Of a stretch of 64,000 nt of DNA, positions 21,085 through 28,043 are shown in pieces. The notes under the pieces are model-generated. The model did no database searches, was not told the DNA's origin, and saw only the letters and a list, made by a program, of their open reading frames with translations. The stretch spans positions 62,001-126,000 of the forward strand of contig JYOE01000011.1 in the NCBI GenBank assembly GCA_000955875.1, read 5' to 3'. Source of the DNA: Terrabacter sp. 28. Lineage in GTDB: Bacteria > Actinomycetota > Actinomycetes > Actinomycetales > Dermatophilaceae. How positions within the stretch are numbered: position 1 is the first letter of the stretch; the number at the start of each line of letters is the position of its first letter. The position numbers were made by a program, and so were the translations under genes.

Positions 21085-21102
21085 CCCCTCGCACAGGAGG
21101 GG
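21085..21102 (-). terminator. leuS: Attenuator terminator in the leuS leader
   Basis: On the minus strand a 6-bp G/C stem (complements of 21097-21102 and 21085-21090, 6-nt loop) is followed at once by TTTTCTTTT (complement of 21076-21084). This is a canonical intrinsic terminator, the best T-tract in the window. It lies 39 bp upstream of the leuS ATG and downstream of a Leu-rich leader peptide, so it should stop transcription when leucyl-tRNA is plentiful. Confidence 0.88.
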
Positions 21103-21104
21103 AA

Positions 21105-21145
21105 GCCGCGTTGATGTCGGGAGTCCCGACCTTCGTCAACGCGGC
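21105..21145 (-). promoter_or_regulatory. leuS: leuS leader hairpin (attenuator stem overlapping the peptide stop)
   Basis: A perfect 9-bp stem pairs 21105-21113 with 21137-21145. It encloses a second 6-bp stem (21116-21121 with 21125-21130). The 5' arm on the transcript covers the last codons and stop of the leader peptide, so a ribosome there controls whether it forms. It abuts the terminator by 2 nt. I could not fix by eye which alternative pairing serves as antiterminator. Confidence 0.7.
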
Positions 21146-21171
21146 TGCGGAAGGAGCAGCAGGCCAGCCAT
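21136..21171 (-). CDS. Leucine leader peptide [11 protein letters not shown]
   Basis: An 11-codon frame ATG...TGA has four consecutive Leu codons (CTG CTG CTC CTT, complement of 21151-21162), and its stop lies inside the leader hairpin. Stalling for lack of Leu-tRNA at these codons is the classic attenuation signal. A possible -10 (TAACCT, complement of 21177-21182) lies only 5-6 bp before the ATG, so the leader mRNA may be leaderless. Classical attenuators upstream of leuS have been predicted in some Streptomyces; this one matches that arrangement. Confidence 0.85.
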   Translation of the reverse strand: MAGLLLLPQPR

Positions 21172-21205
21172 GCGCTCAAGGTTAGCGCAGCCGTAGACGC
21201 GCCCG

Positions 21206-21247
21206 CGTGGAGGTTTGTGGTCGCCGGGGCAACGGCAAACCTCCACG
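21206..21247 (-). terminator. Strong hairpin after the YhhN-family gene
   Basis: A perfect 12-bp stem (21206-21217 with 21236-21247) with an 18-nt loop that itself can pair. It lies 19 bp after the stop of the YhhN-family gene and before the leuS promoter region, so it should insulate leuS from upstream transcription. Confidence 0.7.
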
Positions 21248-21265
21248 GGCTCCGGTCGGTTACGT

Positions 21266-21913
21266 CTAGCGGAAGAGCGCGACGACGATGAGGGCCTGGG
21301 CCAGGTGGTAGGTGACGATAACCGTCACCGGCGCCCAGCGGCGCGCCTGCACGAACCGGTCGTGTCCCAGGACGGCGTCGGAGGTGACGAAGACGGCGCA
21401 CCCGAGGAGCAGCAGCCAGTCCCCGCTCCACGCGGCGACGAGGAGCAGAGCACTGAGGACGAGCTGGTAGACGAGCACCGGCACCTTCTGCTCGCCGGAG
21501 TGGCGCACGATGTCGCGCCCCACCTTCGCGTGCAGCAGCACCACCGCGGGGGCTGCGACGAGGAGCAGCCACGGGAAGCCGCCGGGGGGAGCCATCCCGA
21601 CGATCGCCCAGATGTAGGCGACGTGGGCGAGCAGGAACGCCCCGAGCCCCACGAGGAACCGGGTCTCGGTCGAGTCGAGGAGCGCCACGTCGCCGACGAG
21701 GCAGAGGGCGAGCGCCACCACGACCGGGAGCAGCTCGGGCGAGCCCGGCACCCGTCCCTCCCAGTGGAGCGACCAGGCGACGGCCATGAGCAGCACGACG
21801 ACGAGCGGCTTCGTCACCCGCTCGACGACCTGCTCGCCGCGCAGCACCGAGCGCCAGTTCGTCACTGCGGTCACGGCGAGCGCCGCGCCGAGGACCCAGA
21901 GGTGTGTCGTCAC
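21266..21913 (-). CDS. YhhN-family membrane protein (lysoplasmalogenase-like)
   Basis: A 215-residue protein with about eight membrane helices. The motifs ALALCLVGDVALL and GCAVFVTSDAVLGHDRF each hold an Asp in a membrane segment, as in the YhhN/TMEM86 family. Eukaryotic and some bacterial members hydrolyse the vinyl-ether bond of lysoplasmalogens; the substrate here is not known. I choose the GTG at 21913, which gives a normal family length. The longer frame adds 37 residues without membrane character and overlaps the divergent gene's promoter. Confidence 0.78.
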   Translation of the reverse strand: MTTHLWVLGAALAVTAVTNWRSVLRGEQVVERVTKPLVVVLLMAVAWSLHWEGRVPGSPELLPVVVALALCLVGDVALLDSTETRFLVGLGAFLLAHVAYIWAIVGMAPPGGFPWLLLVAAPAVVLLHAKVGRDIVRHSGEQKVPVLVYQLVLSALLLVAAWSGDWLLLLGCAVFVTSDAVLGHDRFVQARRWAPVTVIVTYHLAQALIVVALFR

Positions 21914-22023
21914 GGGGCAACGCTCCCAGCCGTCGGCCGCTCCCGCCTCACGGACACGCGGCGCGGGTTCACCACCTGTCGAGACGAATCGGCAGACGAG
22001 TCGTTCTCTGCCAGACTCGGCCA

Positions 22024-22398
22024 ATGCCCATGCGCAAGTTCCAGCACACCGTCTCGGCCGACGACACTGCTGCCCAGGTCGGCAGCGGTGACCTCGACGT
22101 CCTCGCCACCCCTCGCCTCATCACGTGGTGCGAGAACGCGGCCTTCCAGGTCTGCAAGCAGAACATCGACGCCGACCACACCACCGTCGGCACGATGGTC
22201 AAGATCGAGCACGTCAAGGGCAGCCCGGTCGGCTCCGAGGTGACGGTGCACTGCGCCGAGCCCATCAACGACGGCCGGCGCCTCGTCTGTCACGTCACCG
22301 TCACCGACCCGGAGGGCGAGGAGCTCGCCAAGGGCGAGATCCACCGCGCGGTCGTCGATCCTGACCGCTTCATGAGCAAGTGCCAGCGCGTCCTCTGA
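22024..22398 (+). CDS. Hotdog-fold thioesterase (FlK-like)
   Basis: A 124-residue protein with a hotdog fold signature: VLATPRLITWCENAAF holds the central helix, followed by strands (VGTMVKIEHVKGSPVGSEVTVH). Similar small proteins include the fluoroacetyl-CoA thioesterase FlK and many uncharacterised acyl-CoA thioesterases. The Thr of FlK's active site aligns with the TPRL region only approximately, so the substrate is open. ATG at 22024; a second ATG two codons later is equally possible. It is divergent from the YhhN-family gene. Confidence 0.75.
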   Translation: MPMRKFQHTVSADDTAAQVGSGDLDVLATPRLITWCENAAFQVCKQNIDADHTTVGTMVKIEHVKGSPVGSEVTVHCAEPINDGRRLVCHVTVTDPEGEELAKGEIHRAVVDPDRFMSKCQRVL

Positions 22399-22408
22399 CG
22401 CGCCGGCC

Positions 22409-22759
22409 TCAGCGGCGACGCAGCCGCTCGATCTCCGCCGCCACCTGCGCCTCGGTCGGCTCCTCGCGCACGTAGACCTCGTAGAAGTTGGCGACGAGGC
22501 CGATCCCCCATCCGGCGAGCACGAAGACCGGCCAGAAGAAGCCGTGGGTCGTCATGGCCCACACGACGACCACCACCGCGTTGACGAGGCAGTAGATCAG
22601 CAGGTGCGCCCGGAAGTCGGCCTTCTTCTTGAGCCGGTCGAGCGCTCTGCCACGCAGGTCCCCCTCGGCGCCGGGGGTCTCGGCGGAGCTGTCGACCGTG
22701 GGGTCGGGCGTGCCGGAGGTGGGTTCGACCGGAAGCTGGTTCGCGGTCATGGTCGTCAC
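22409..22759 (-). CDS. Small two-helix (2TM domain) membrane protein
   Basis: A 116-residue protein. The first 40 residues are polar and Pro/Thr-rich. The segment KKKADFRAHLLIYCLVNAVVVVVWAM and the next hydrophobic stretch match the bacterial 2TM domain, which often occurs alone or attached to histidine kinases. GTG start at 22759, 4 nt after AGAAGG; the in-frame ATG at 22750 is an alternative. It converges on the thioesterase gene with a 10-bp gap. Confidence 0.7.
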   Translation of the reverse strand: MTTMTANQLPVEPTSGTPDPTVDSSAETPGAEGDLRGRALDRLKKKADFRAHLLIYCLVNAVVVVVWAMTTHGFFWPVFVLAGWGIGLVANFYEVYVREEPTEAQVAAEIERLRRR

Positions 22760-22877
22760 CAGTCCTTCTCGGGCCGCCGCGCGCGTTCCACGCGGCTCCC
22801 TACCTCCAGCGTAGGCACGGCGAACCCGCCCGGCTGCCGGTCGTGCGGCGGATCACCCCGCTGCCGGGCGCGGGCCG

Positions 22878-23489
22878 TCAGAGCACGTACGCGTCGCCGT
22901 CGCGTCGCAGGCCGAGGCCGGAGTAGTAGGGCTCGACCATCGCCGGGGGCGGCAGGAAGCGCCGGTAGCCGCGCTGCCGCAGCAGTCCCTCCTTGCCGAG
23001 GATGAACTCACCCGGCGACAGGTCGCGGTAGCGCGGGGTCACCCAGTCGAGGAGCAGCTGCGCGGTGCCGTTGCCCGCGTCGCGGCCGATGACGACACCG
23101 ACGGTCTCGTCGCCCTTGAGCACGAGGTAGCTGACGTCACCGGAGAAGGGGTCGTAGACGAACTCGGGGTTGAAGCGGCGGATGTCAGCCTCGTGGACCC
23201 GCAGGACGTGGCGCAGGTAGGTGTCGTCGCCTGCGACCTGGAGCACCTCGAAGGCGCCGGCGTCGTGCTTCTCGCGCGACATCCGGGCGAGGTAGAAGAC
23301 GTTGATGGCAGCGAGGACGATGTTGAGCCCCACCATCGGCCAGACGTGGTTGACCGTGTTGTAGCCGATGAGGACGATGCAGCCGACGAGGTTGATGACG
23401 CGCAGCCGGTGCAGCTGCGTCTGCAGCAGCGACCAGACGAGCACCGCAGACCCGATCCAGCCGATGACCTCGAGCCACCACGAACCCAT
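22878..23489 (-). CDS. Membrane protein (YgjV-like) with a C-terminal soluble domain
   Basis: A 203-residue protein. The N-terminal 75 residues hold two to three membrane helices with the YgjV-family look (WLEVIGWIGSAVLVWSLLQTQ, then RVINLVGCIVLIGYN). The C-terminal 110 residues look like a small alpha/beta domain with an N-acetyltransferase-like flavour (FSGDVSYLVLKGDETVGVVIGRD; GLGLRRDGDAYVL). The domain assignment is tentative. Function is unknown. The ATG start at 23489 gives the signal-anchor helix directly. Confidence 0.65.
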   Translation of the reverse strand: MGSWWLEVIGWIGSAVLVWSLLQTQLHRLRVINLVGCIVLIGYNTVNHVWPMVGLNIVLAAINVFYLARMSREKHDAGAFEVLQVAGDDTYLRHVLRVHEADIRRFNPEFVYDPFSGDVSYLVLKGDETVGVVIGRDAGNGTAQLLLDWVTPRYRDLSPGEFILGKEGLLRQRGYRRFLPPPAMVEPYYSGLGLRRDGDAYVL

Positions 23490-23518
23490 GCCGCGACACT
23501 AGTGCGACGCGAGAACGG

Positions 23519-23560
23519 CGGCGAGTGCCCCGGACCCGGAGGTCGGCGGGACACTCGCCG
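23519..23560 (-). terminator. Hairpin after the secreted metallopeptidase gene
   Basis: A 9-bp stem (23519-23527 with 23552-23560) with a large G/C-rich loop that can extend the pairing lies directly downstream of the metallopeptidase stop. It is a probable terminator, without a clear T-tract. Confidence 0.45.
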
Positions 23561-23581
23561 GCACGAAGGCGTGGAGCCGGC

Positions 23582-24790
23582 TCAGGCGTCGGGCGCGACG
23601 AGCTCGGGCAGCTTCGCCTCGAACTGCGCGTCGAGGGTCAGCGACGGCAGGACGTGGCCCTGCTTCTGCGCGGCCTTGGCGACCGACCAGCCCCACGTGG
23701 ACGCCGCGAGGCGCTGGTTCGGCGTGCCGTGGTGCCCGGGCTTGTCGAAGTTGCAGTCGCCGACCTGGAAGAACGACTGCTCCGCCTCGAGCACGCGGGC
23801 CGCGTTGAGGGCGAGACCGCGCTTGTGCGTCACGAAGTACGTGCCGAACGCGTCGGCCATCAGCTCGGTGCGGCGGGTCGCCTCGGCGCCGGTGAGGGGC
23901 GAGCCCGTGAGGCCGGCGTCGTACTGCACGTGGTGGGCGTACTCGTGGCCGAGCACTGCTCGCGGGCCGACGTCGCCGACCCCGATGGCCTGCAGCGCGG
24001 CGAGCATGCCGTCGCCGAAGACGAGCTTGTCGGGGATGCGGCGCAGGACCGGGTCGGTTTCGCCCGCGGCGGTGAAGGCGAAGGCGTTGAGCGTGAAGAT
24101 CGGGCTCTGGCCGCCCTCGAGACCCGGGTCGGTGGCGACCAGCTCGACCACGGCCCCGGCGATCGCGTCCGCCGGGGAGCGGGGCACGCCGAAGGCGACC
24201 TGGAGGACCTGGCTGACGCGGGCAGGGTCGGTCATGACGTCGCCGTGCATCGCCATGAGCTGGATGTCGGACCCATCGGTGTCCCAGAACCTCTGGGCGG
24301 CCCGGAACGACTGGGACAGCTCGTTGGCGTAGGCCTTGGGCAGCGCGTAGCCGGGGGCACCCTGCGCCCCGAACAGGATCGCGTCGTAGGTGGCGTAGTC
24401 GAGCGCACCCACGCCGGCGAGCGCCGCGAAGACCTCCGGGTCGACCTTCGCCAGGACGCCGCCCACGTACGCGTTGAGCCGGGTGGGCGCGCACTGGTGC
24501 TGCGTCGGGTCGATGACGCGCTCGACGACCTCCTGCGCTGCGGACCGCTCGACGCCGAACCGGTCGAGGGCGGCAGCCTGCCGCGCCTCCCAGTCGGCCG
24601 GCCGGTTGGCCTCGATGGTCGCCAGCAGCCGTGCGGTCGTCGGGTCGTGGGTGGTGGCGCCGGTCGCCGACGGTGCCGCTGCAGCAGTGGGCGCGATGGT
24701 GGTGGCCGCCGACGCGACCGTTGCTCCGGTGGCCCCCGAGATGGCCAGCGACGTGACGAGAGCGATCGACCAGGTCGTGGTCCTGCGCAC
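23582..24790 (-). CDS. Secreted HExxH zinc metallopeptidase
   Basis: A 402-residue exported protein. A basic start and a hydrophobic stretch form a signal peptide (residues 1-28, with ASA-type cleavage). The zinc site is GHEYAHH near residue 275, and the third ligand is probably the Glu in TELMADAFGTYF about 35 residues later, giving a gluzincin-like arrangement. The start is a GTG at 24790 preceded by GAAGGGA. An upstream in-frame ATG would add 25 residues and bury the signal peptide. No close named family comes to mind; the substrate is unknown. Confidence 0.75.
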   Translation of the reverse strand: MRRTTTWSIALVTSLAISGATGATVASAATTIAPTAAAAPSATGATTHDPTTARLLATIEANRPADWEARQAAALDRFGVERSAAQEVVERVIDPTQHQCAPTRLNAYVGGVLAKVDPEVFAALAGVGALDYATYDAILFGAQGAPGYALPKAYANELSQSFRAAQRFWDTDGSDIQLMAMHGDVMTDPARVSQVLQVAFGVPRSPADAIAGAVVELVATDPGLEGGQSPIFTLNAFAFTAAGETDPVLRRIPDKLVFGDGMLAALQAIGVGDVGPRAVLGHEYAHHVQYDAGLTGSPLTGAEATRRTELMADAFGTYFVTHKRGLALNAARVLEAEQSFFQVGDCNFDKPGHHGTPNQRLAASTWGWSVAKAAQKQGHVLPSLTLDAQFEAKLPELVAPDA

Positions 24791-24919
24791 GTGAGAGTCC
24801 CTTCGTGTCGTGCCCCGGCCGACTGCCGTGGGCGACGCGACCATCATCACCGGCAGCGGCGACACGCACCACGGAACGGCCCAAACAACGCACTTCGGAC
24901 CACGACCCGAGCAGACTCG

Positions 24920-25270
24920 TCAGCCGGGCGGCGCCTGCGACCCCGCGCTATGCTCATGACCGACGAGCTTGAGTCCGATGACCGCCCCCACGATGCCGGT
25001 GAGCAGCAGCACCCTGACGAGCGACGGCTCCTCGCCGCCGGTGGCCATGGCCCACGTGACGGTGAGGGCGGCACCCACACCGGTCCAGACGGCATACGCG
25101 GTGCCGATGGGGATGGTGCGCACGGCGCGCGCGAGCCCGACCATGCTGACCGCGCCCGCGACGAGGAAGACGACGGAGGGGACCGGACGGCTGAGGCCGT
25201 CGGAGGCCCCCAGGGCCGAGGCCCAGACCGCCTCGAGCACCGCGCTGGCGAGCAGGACGAGCCACGGCAT
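24920..25270 (-). CDS. SMR-family transporter subunit, probable guanidinium exporter (second gene of pair)
   Basis: A 116-residue four-helix protein. The essential Glu13 lies in SAVLEAVWA, with the E-x-V-W spacing typical of the Gdx (SugE) branch of small multidrug resistance proteins rather than the EmrE branch. Other SMR marks are GTAYAVWTGVGAA and GIVGAVIGLK. Its start ATG at 25270 overlaps the stop of the partner gene as ATGA, so the two are made together, probably as a heterodimer. The guanidine-III riboswitch upstream indicates guanidinium as substrate. Confidence 0.88.
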   Translation of the reverse strand: MPWLVLLASAVLEAVWASALGASDGLSRPVPSVVFLVAGAVSMVGLARAVRTIPIGTAYAVWTGVGAALTVTWAMATGGEEPSLVRVLLLTGIVGAVIGLKLVGHEHSAGSQAPPG

Positions 25271-25584
25271 CACGCCACCGCCTTGAGGCCGGCGACGCAG
25301 CCGACGAGCACGACGAGCAGCACCGCGCGGGCCGCGCCGAGACGTTCCTCGCGCCGGGCGACGGCGAGCAGCACGGTGCCGAGGGCACCGATCCCGACCC
25401 ACACGGCATACGCGGTGCCGGTGGGCAGGCCCGTCATGGCCCACGCGAGCCCGACCATGCTCAGCACGAGGGAGACGGCGAACAGCAGCGTCGGGCGGCG
25501 GCGGCGGAAGCCGTCGGAGGCGGCGAGCGCCGTGGCCCAGACCGCCTCGAGCGCGCCGGAGAGGATGAGGACGAGCCAGTGCAT
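25270..25584 (-). CDS. SMR-family transporter subunit, probable guanidinium exporter (first gene of pair)
   Basis: A 104-residue four-helix protein with the essential Glu13 in GALEAVWA and the GTAYAVWVGIGA loop. Paired SMR genes usually form antiparallel heterodimers with fixed opposite orientation. The ATG at 25584 is preceded only by a weak GGAAC ribosome site, which lies just 3' of the guanidine-III riboswitch core, so ligand binding could expose or hide it. Proton-coupled export of guanidinium is inferred from the riboswitch class. Confidence 0.9.
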   Translation of the reverse strand: MHWLVLILSGALEAVWATALAASDGFRRRRPTLLFAVSLVLSMVGLAWAMTGLPTGTAYAVWVGIGALGTVLLAVARREERLGAARAVLLVVLVGCVAGLKAVA

Positions 25585-25598
25585 GGCGTTCCGATCTG

Positions 25599-25663
25599 GC
25601 CGTCTTGTCGCTGGGCGGGTACGGCTCCCTCGTCCGCGAGCGCGGCTGGCGCGCTCGCGGACG
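25599..25663 (-). ncRNA. Guanidine-III (ykkC-III) riboswitch
   Basis: Read on the minus strand, a perfect 13-bp hairpin (631-643 with 651-663 of the 25 kb block, 7-nt loop) is followed by the conserved core GGACGAGG, CCGTACCC and GACAAGACGGC. This order matches the guanidine-III class known from Thermobifida fusca (consensus from memory). The ACGGC end can pair back with GCCGT to form the pseudoknot. It sits 15 nt upstream of the first SMR start, so translational control is likely. A covariance-model scan for this class would settle it. Confidence 0.88.
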
Positions 25664-25763
25664 ATTCTATCGAGACGTCGCCTTCGGGTCGAAACGACGT
25701 ATCAGACCGGCCCGCCCGGCGTACTGTCTTTCGCAAGCGCGTACCTGCGGACAGAGGACCGCC

Positions 25764-28040
25764 ATGGGTCGTGAATACCTCGACTTCGACGTCGCCGTCA
25801 CCCGTGAGGGCCAGGGGTATGCCGCTCGCGTCCTCGCGTCGCCCGTCGGCGAGGCGTCGGCGCCGTTCACGCTCCCGTTCTCGGCGACCGACCTCGCTCA
25901 GTTCATGCTCGCGGTCGGGCCACCCCGGGTCTCCTCGCGCCGGCTGGCGCCGGCCGAGGCCCGCGTCGTCGACGTCAAGGAGTACGGCCGCCGGCTCGGT
26001 GACGCCCTGCTCGGTGGTGACGTCGGGCGGGCGTTCCGCGACAGCCTGTCCGCTGCCGGCGCCCAGGGCCGGGACCTCCGCCTGAGGCTCCGGCTCGACG
26101 CCGTGCCCGACCTCGACCCGGTGCCGTGGGAGTACCTCTACGACTCCGCGCTCGGTCGCTTCCTCACCCTGTCGCAGGAGACCCCCGTGGTCCGGCTCAT
26201 CGACTCGCTGGAGCGGCCCCCGGTCGTGACCGTCGACGCGCCGTTGCGCGTCCTCGTCATGGTGTCGAGCCCGAGCGACATGCCTCCGCTCGCCGTCGAC
26301 CGCGAGGAGCAGCTGCTGAGGGCCACCACCGGCGACCTCGTCGCAAGCGGCCGGCTCACCGTCACGGTGCTCGACGACGCGACCCTGACCGGTTTGCAGC
26401 GTGCCCTGCTCGACGACTACCACGTGCTCCACTTCATCGGGCACGGCGGCTTCGACCAGGAGGCGCAGGAGGGCGTGCTCGTGCTCGAGCGCGAGGACGG
26501 CACCGCGCACCGGGTCTCGGGCGCCCGCCTCGGCACGCTGCTGCACGACGCGCGGACGATGCAGCTGGCGGTGCTCAACGCGTGCGAGGGGGCCCGCACC
26601 TCGGGCCGCGACGCCTTCTCGGGGGTCGGGCAGGCGCTCGCCCGCCAGGGGCTGCCCGCGGTCGTCGCGATGCAGACCGAGATCTCCGACCGCGCCGCAC
26701 TCGTCTTCAGCCACGAGTTCTACTGGTTCCTCACCCGCGGGCTCGGCATCGACGCCGCGATCTGCGAGGTGCGCAAGGCGATGGCGGTCTCGGACGAGGC
26801 GTCGGAGTGGGGCACTGCGGTGCTGCTGCGGTCGGGCGTCGATCAGCCCTTCAGCTTCACTGCGAGCGCCACCGACGCGGCCGACCGGCCGGAGAGCCGG
26901 CTCGAGTCCCTCTACGACGCCGCGCAGGGAGCCATCAAGGCCAACGCCCCGAGGATGGCGCTGCCGCTGCTCGAGCAGATCGCCCGTGTGCGCCCCGACT
27001 ACCAGGACGTCACCCAGCTGCTCGAGCGCGTGCGACCGGCCGTCCAGCAGGAACCCGTTCACCCCGAGACCGTGACCCCACCCGTCGAGACGGGCCCCCG
27101 CCCCCACCGGACCGACCCCCGACCCCTCGAGACCGGCCCCAGACCTGAGACCAGCCCACGCCCCTCCCCCACGCCCGAGGGGCCGGACCGGCGGCACCGC
27201 AAGCGACCGGTCGGCACCTGGGTCCGGGCCGTCGTCCTCGTCGCCGTGCTCGTCGGCGGCTGGTTCGCGTGGCGGGTCCTCCCGACGCTGCTGCAGAAGG
27301 CCGACCCGCTGGTGTCGGCGGCGTGCGGGTCGAGCGCCGCGGCCCCCGGCACGACCGACCTCGTCATCGGGTGTGCCCCCATCGCGCCGACGGCCGACGG
27401 TTCGTTCGACGACTGGCGCTCGGTGCCCGAGCACGACGTCGACGCAGCCGTCTTCGGTGGCGCGAACCGTCGCGCAGGACTCACGGGCACGTGGCAGGCG
27501 CTGTGGGACGGCGAAGCCCTCTACCTCCACGCCATCGTGGCCGACCCGGTCGTCACCACCGCGGAGGGGGCCGCCCCGCAGTGGTGGAACGGCGACGCCG
27601 TCTCCTTCGAGATCGGGCCCGACGCGCGCAAGCTCGGCCGCACCGTGCCGGTGCGCAAGGGGCAGGACTTCCACGTCATCCTCGCCCTGCGCGACGGCAC
27701 CGACCGCCGGGCCGCAGCCGACGTCAACACGGTCGGACCCAGCTCGAAGGGCAGGCCCGTCTTCGCGAACGGCGCCGAGCAGCCGGCCATCTCGGTCGTC
27801 GCGCGCCTGCGCGACGGCGGCTACGAGCTCGAGGCACGCGTCCCGTGGTCGGCGGTCGGCCGCACGGTCGCCCCCCAGCGCGGCGACGTGCTGGCGATGA
27901 ACGTCAACATCAGCGACGCCAAGGGGTCGGGCGCCGACTGGATGCTACGGACGATGCTCAGCAGCAACCCCCAGCGCACGGGACCGAACCAGAACCTGCC
28001 CGCTCGCTGGCAGAGCGTCGCGCTCGGGGACTCGGGCTGA
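25764..28040 (+). CDS. CHAT-domain caspase-fold protease with membrane helix and CBM9-like domain
   Basis: A 758-residue protein with three parts. Residues about 1-380 hold the CHAT protease: strand and His motif HFIGHGGF with His227, and NACEGA with Cys274, the expected dyad. A Pro-rich linker (430-475) and a basic patch precede one membrane helix at about 490-510, placing the protease in the cytosol by the positive-inside rule. The rest, outside, resembles a CBM9/DOMON-like beta domain (DGSFDDW ... ALYLHAIVADPV). The ATG at 25764 is chosen because the upstream frame crosses the riboswitch. The next gene, a second caspase-fold protease, begins 3 bp after the stop. Signal transduction from an envelope ligand to a protease is inferred. 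Confidence 0.83.
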   Translation: MGREYLDFDVAVTREGQGYAARVLASPVGEASAPFTLPFSATDLAQFMLAVGPPRVSSRRLAPAEARVVDVKEYGRRLGDALLGGDVGRAFRDSLSAAGAQGRDLRLRLRLDAVPDLDPVPWEYLYDSALGRFLTLSQETPVVRLIDSLERPPVVTVDAPLRVLVMVSSPSDMPPLAVDREEQLLRATTGDLVASGRLTVTVLDDATLTGLQRALLDDYHVLHFIGHGGFDQEAQEGVLVLEREDGTAHRVSGARLGTLLHDARTMQLAVLNACEGARTSGRDAFSGVGQALARQGLPAVVAMQTEISDRAALVFSHEFYWFLTRGLGIDAAICEVRKAMAVSDEASEWGTAVLLRSGVDQPFSFTASATDAADRPESRLESLYDAAQGAIKANAPRMALPLLEQIARVRPDYQDVTQLLERVRPAVQQEPVHPETVTPPVETGPRPHRTDPRPLETGPRPETSPRPSPTPEGPDRRHRKRPVGTWVRAVVLVAVLVGGWFAWRVLPTLLQKADPLVSAACGSSAAAPGTTDLVIGCAPIAPTADGSFDDWRSVPEHDVDAAVFGGANRRAGLTGTWQALWDGEALYLHAIVADPVVTTAEGAAPQWWNGDAVSFEIGPDARKLGRTVPVRKGQDFHVILALRDGTDRRAAADVNTVGPSSKGRPVFANGAEQPAISVVARLRDGGYELEARVPWSAVGRTVAPQRGDVLAMNVNISDAKGSGADWMLRTMLSSNPQRTGPNQNLPARWQSVALGDSG

Positions 28041-28043
28041 CCG

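Noticed and set aside
21061..21200. T-box riboswitch upstream of leuS
   Set aside because: No T-box bulge sequence (TGGnACCGCG-like) and no specifier stem; the Leu-rich leader peptide with terminator explains the region better.
25631..25663. Intrinsic terminator upstream of the protease operon
   Set aside because: The 13-bp hairpin has no T-tract on either side and is directly joined to the conserved core of the guanidine-III class, so it is the first stem of the riboswitch.
25764..28040. Frameshift or fusion error joining CHAT and CBM9-like parts
   Set aside because: The frame is continuous, the linker is normal low-complexity, and a basic patch correctly precedes the membrane helix.
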